Part shown: in pieces, positions 4,754 through 5,717 of the stretch
Numbering within the stretch: position 1 is the stretch's first letter
How the letters are laid out: the number at the start of each line of letters is the position of its first letter
Source of the DNA: AV17 sp046262735
GTDB lineage: Bacteria; Verrucomicrobiota; Verrucomicrobiia; Chthoniobacterales; UBA10450
Direction of reading: 5' to 3'
Assembly (NCBI GenBank): GCA_046262735.1
Contig: JBHEMD010000180.1
Coordinates: forward strand, 1 to 5,717
DNA length: 5,717 nucleotides
The notes under the pieces: model-generated
Databases searched by the model: none
What the model was told of the DNA's origin: nothing
What the model saw: only the letters and a program-made list of their open reading frames with translations
Translations under genes and position numbers: made by a program

Positions 4754-5411
4754 AATCGGCAACGACCAGCACAATCTCGCCCTTCGGCGAATGGGCTTGG
4801 TAATGCGCAAGCAACTCGCTCGCCGTGCCGCGCCGGAATTCCTCGAATTTTTTCGTCAGCTCCCGCGCCACGCACAATTGTCGATCTTGCAGGATTTCAA
4901 TCGCGGCGGTGAGCGTTTTGATCAGCCGGTGAGGAGATTCAAAAAAGATTGTCGTCTCCTTGCGCGCAGCCGCCGCGCGGAGTTCGCGTTCGCGTCCGCC
5001 GCTTTTGTTGGGGAGAAAACCGGCGAAGAAAAATTTGTCAGTCGCGAAGCCGGCGCCGATCAGGGCCATTAGAACAGAGGACGGACCGGGCACAATCGTG
5101 AACGGCAATTCGCGCTTTATGCATTCACGAATAAGTCGCGCGCCGGGGTCGGACAGACCGGGGGTCCCGGCATCGGTGATCAAGGCGAGATTTTCGCCCG
5201 CGGCGAGCCGCTCGACCAACTGCGCAGTGCGCATCGCTTCGTTGTGCTCATGGTAGCTAATGAGCGGTTTATTGATCTGGTAATGTTTCAACAAGATCCC
5301 GGAGTACCGCGTATCTTCGGCCGCGATCAGATCGACTGTCTTCAGAACATCGAGCGCGCGCAGCGTGATGTCGCCCAAGTTTCCGATCGGTGTCGCCACA
5401 ACGTAGAGCAC
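4749..5411 (-). CDS. rsmI: 16S rRNA (cytidine(1402)-2'-O)-methyltransferase, short form
   Basis: RsmI uses S-adenosylmethionine to methylate the ribose of C1402 in the 16S rRNA decoding centre. The 220-residue product carries the family motifs TPIGNLGDIT (7-16), AAEDTR (30-35), SYHEHN (52-57), the SAM-loop ITDAGTPGLSDPG (78-90), VPGPSS (107-112), FFAGFLP (128-134), FESPHR (157-162), ARELTKKFEE (182-191) and GEIVLVV (211-217). It ends right after the last core strand and lacks the roughly 60-residue C-terminal domain of the 286-residue E. coli enzyme. Short RsmI proteins occur in other phyla as well. The start is GTG at 5411, which gives the normal LYVVATPIGN N-terminus. The TAG stop lies inside the palindromic element at 4700-4753. 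It is the first gene of the minus-strand string, divergent from the lipoprotein, with no Shine-Dalgarno sequence. Confidence 0.94.
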   Translation of the reverse strand: MLYVVATPIGNLGDITLRALDVLKTVDLIAAEDTRYSGILLKHYQINKPLISYHEHNEAMRTAQLVERLAAGENLALITDAGTPGLSDPGARLIRECIKRELPFTIVPGPSSVLMALIGAGFATDKFFFAGFLPNKSGGRERELRAAAARKETTIFFESPHRLIKTLTAAIEILQDRQLCVARELTKKFEEFRRGTASELLAHYQAHSPKGEIVLVVADL

Positions 5412-5457
5412 GGTTGAGCATCGGACAGGAATCCGTTTTTCGCCACGCGATTGCGTT

Positions 5458-5488
5458 TTGACAGAGCCAAGTCGCTCGCTTGAAGCGA
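5458..5488 (+). promoter_or_regulatory. Possible control region for the lipoprotein gene
   Basis: A perfect TTGACA (5458-5463) stands 50 nt before the lipoprotein ATG. An inverted repeat TCGCTT-G-AAGCGA (5476-5488) lies 12 nt further on, where the -10 region would fall. No good -10 hexamer is found at 16-18 nt, the best in-register one being TGAAGC. The inverted repeat may be a regulator site overlapping the promoter, or the promoter may use another sigma factor. The rest of the 101-nt divergent spacer (5412-5512) shows no clear promoter for rsmI. Confidence 0.25.
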
Positions 5489-5500
5489 ATTAAAAACTGA

Positions 5501-5507
5501 AAAGGAG
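5501..5507 (+). promoter_or_regulatory. Shine-Dalgarno site of the lipoprotein gene
   Basis: AAAGGAG ends five bases before the ATG at 5513, which is good spacing and fixes the start. It is the only well-placed Shine-Dalgarno sequence in the window; none of the eight minus-strand genes has one. Confidence 0.8.
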
Positions 5508-5512
5508 ACGAT

Positions 5513-5717
5513 ATGAAATTACCGAACTATCTATTGCTTTTACCATTGGTTTTCGCCGGTTGCGCCTATGAAGAACCAGTCGCCACGACGACAACGGTGA
5601 CGCGAGAAGTAACGACGACCGGTCCGGTGGGCCGAGAAATTATTGCTACCTCGCCGCCACCGACTGCCCGGGTCGAAGTCCAAACAGTCGCGCCGGGACC
5701 TGGTTATGGTTGGACGC
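5513..5717 (+). CDS. Small putative lipoprotein, 3' end outside the window
   Basis: The 68 visible codons begin with a signal sequence, MKLPNYLLLLPLVFAGC. The residues VFAGC (13-17) form a lipobox, so Cys17 is the likely lipidated first residue after signal peptidase II cleavage. Phe at the -3 position is less usual than Leu. The mature part begins AYEEPV and is rich in Thr, Val and Pro (ATTTTVTREVTTTGPVG, TSPPPTARVEV), which suggests a flexible linker. The visible end, APGPGYGWT, resembles the entry into WxxGxW/YxWGxW-repeat proteins of envelope lipoproteins, but the repeats would lie beyond the window, so this is a guess. Codons at the start are richer in A and T than those of its neighbours. 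It is divergent from rsmI and expressed separately. Function is unknown. Confidence 0.75.
   Translation, partial: MKLPNYLLLLPLVFAGCAYEEPVATTTTVTREVTTTGPVGREIIATSPPPTARVEVQTVAPGPGYGWT

Noticed and set aside
4226..4810. A 194-codon minus-strand frame overlapping rplU, including the GTG after AGGAGG
   Set aside because: It runs in another phase through rplU and the palindromic element. The Arg/Ser-rich translation looks like a shadow frame.
4633..4875. N-terminal extension of rplU by 81 residues
   Set aside because: The extension is the antisense or shifted reading of rsmI and the repeat. bL21 proteins start at the MAYAIIKTGG segment.

Overview
The window is a compact bacterial stretch made almost entirely of translation genes. 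Eight minus-strand genes run right to left: rsmI, rplU, rpmA, an adenylate-kinase-family gene, a small four-cysteine protein, fmt, pyrH and frr. A plus-strand gene of unknown function enters from the left edge and converges on frr. A plus-strand lipoprotein gene leaves at the right edge, divergent from rsmI. No tRNA, rRNA, CRISPR array, transposase or phage gene was found.

The genome is GC-rich and Gram-negative-like. The short-lid kinase with an unusual AMP-site motif, the short RsmI, the lack of Shine-Dalgarno sequences in the operon, the intergenic palindromes and the small Thr/Pro-rich lipoprotein together remind me of Verrucomicrobiota (Chthoniobacterales-type soil bacteria). This is recall-based inference with moderate confidence, not a database match.

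Layout: 2-673 is the end of an unknown membrane-anchored protein. 675-731 is a palindrome between convergent stop codons. 736-1296 is frr and 1311-2048 is pyrH (14 nt apart). 2104-2155 is a palindrome touching the fmt stop. 2155-3084 is fmt. 3092-3346 is the four-cysteine protein, overlapping the end of the kinase gene at 3315-3917. 3964-3993 is a palindrome next to the rpmA stop. 4000-4257 is rpmA and 4282-4632 is rplU. 4700-4753 is a two-hairpin palindromic element that contains the rsmI stop. 4749-5411 is rsmI. 5412-5512 is a divergent control region and 5513 to the end is the lipoprotein. There is no gene-free stretch over 300 bases.

The genes cover successive steps of protein synthesis. 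RsmI methylates the 16S rRNA decoding centre, bL21 and bL27 are large-subunit proteins (bL27 reaches the peptidyl-transferase centre), Fmt formylates initiator tRNA and RRF recycles ribosomes. The two nucleoside monophosphate kinases feed nucleotide pools. The main unexplained signals are that each of the four longer spacers inside or at the end of this gene string holds a different palindrome lying on or within a few bases of a stop codon, that none of the eight operon genes has a recognisable Shine-Dalgarno sequence while the neighbouring lipoprotein has a good one, and the uncharacterised four-cysteine protein embedded between the kinase and fmt.
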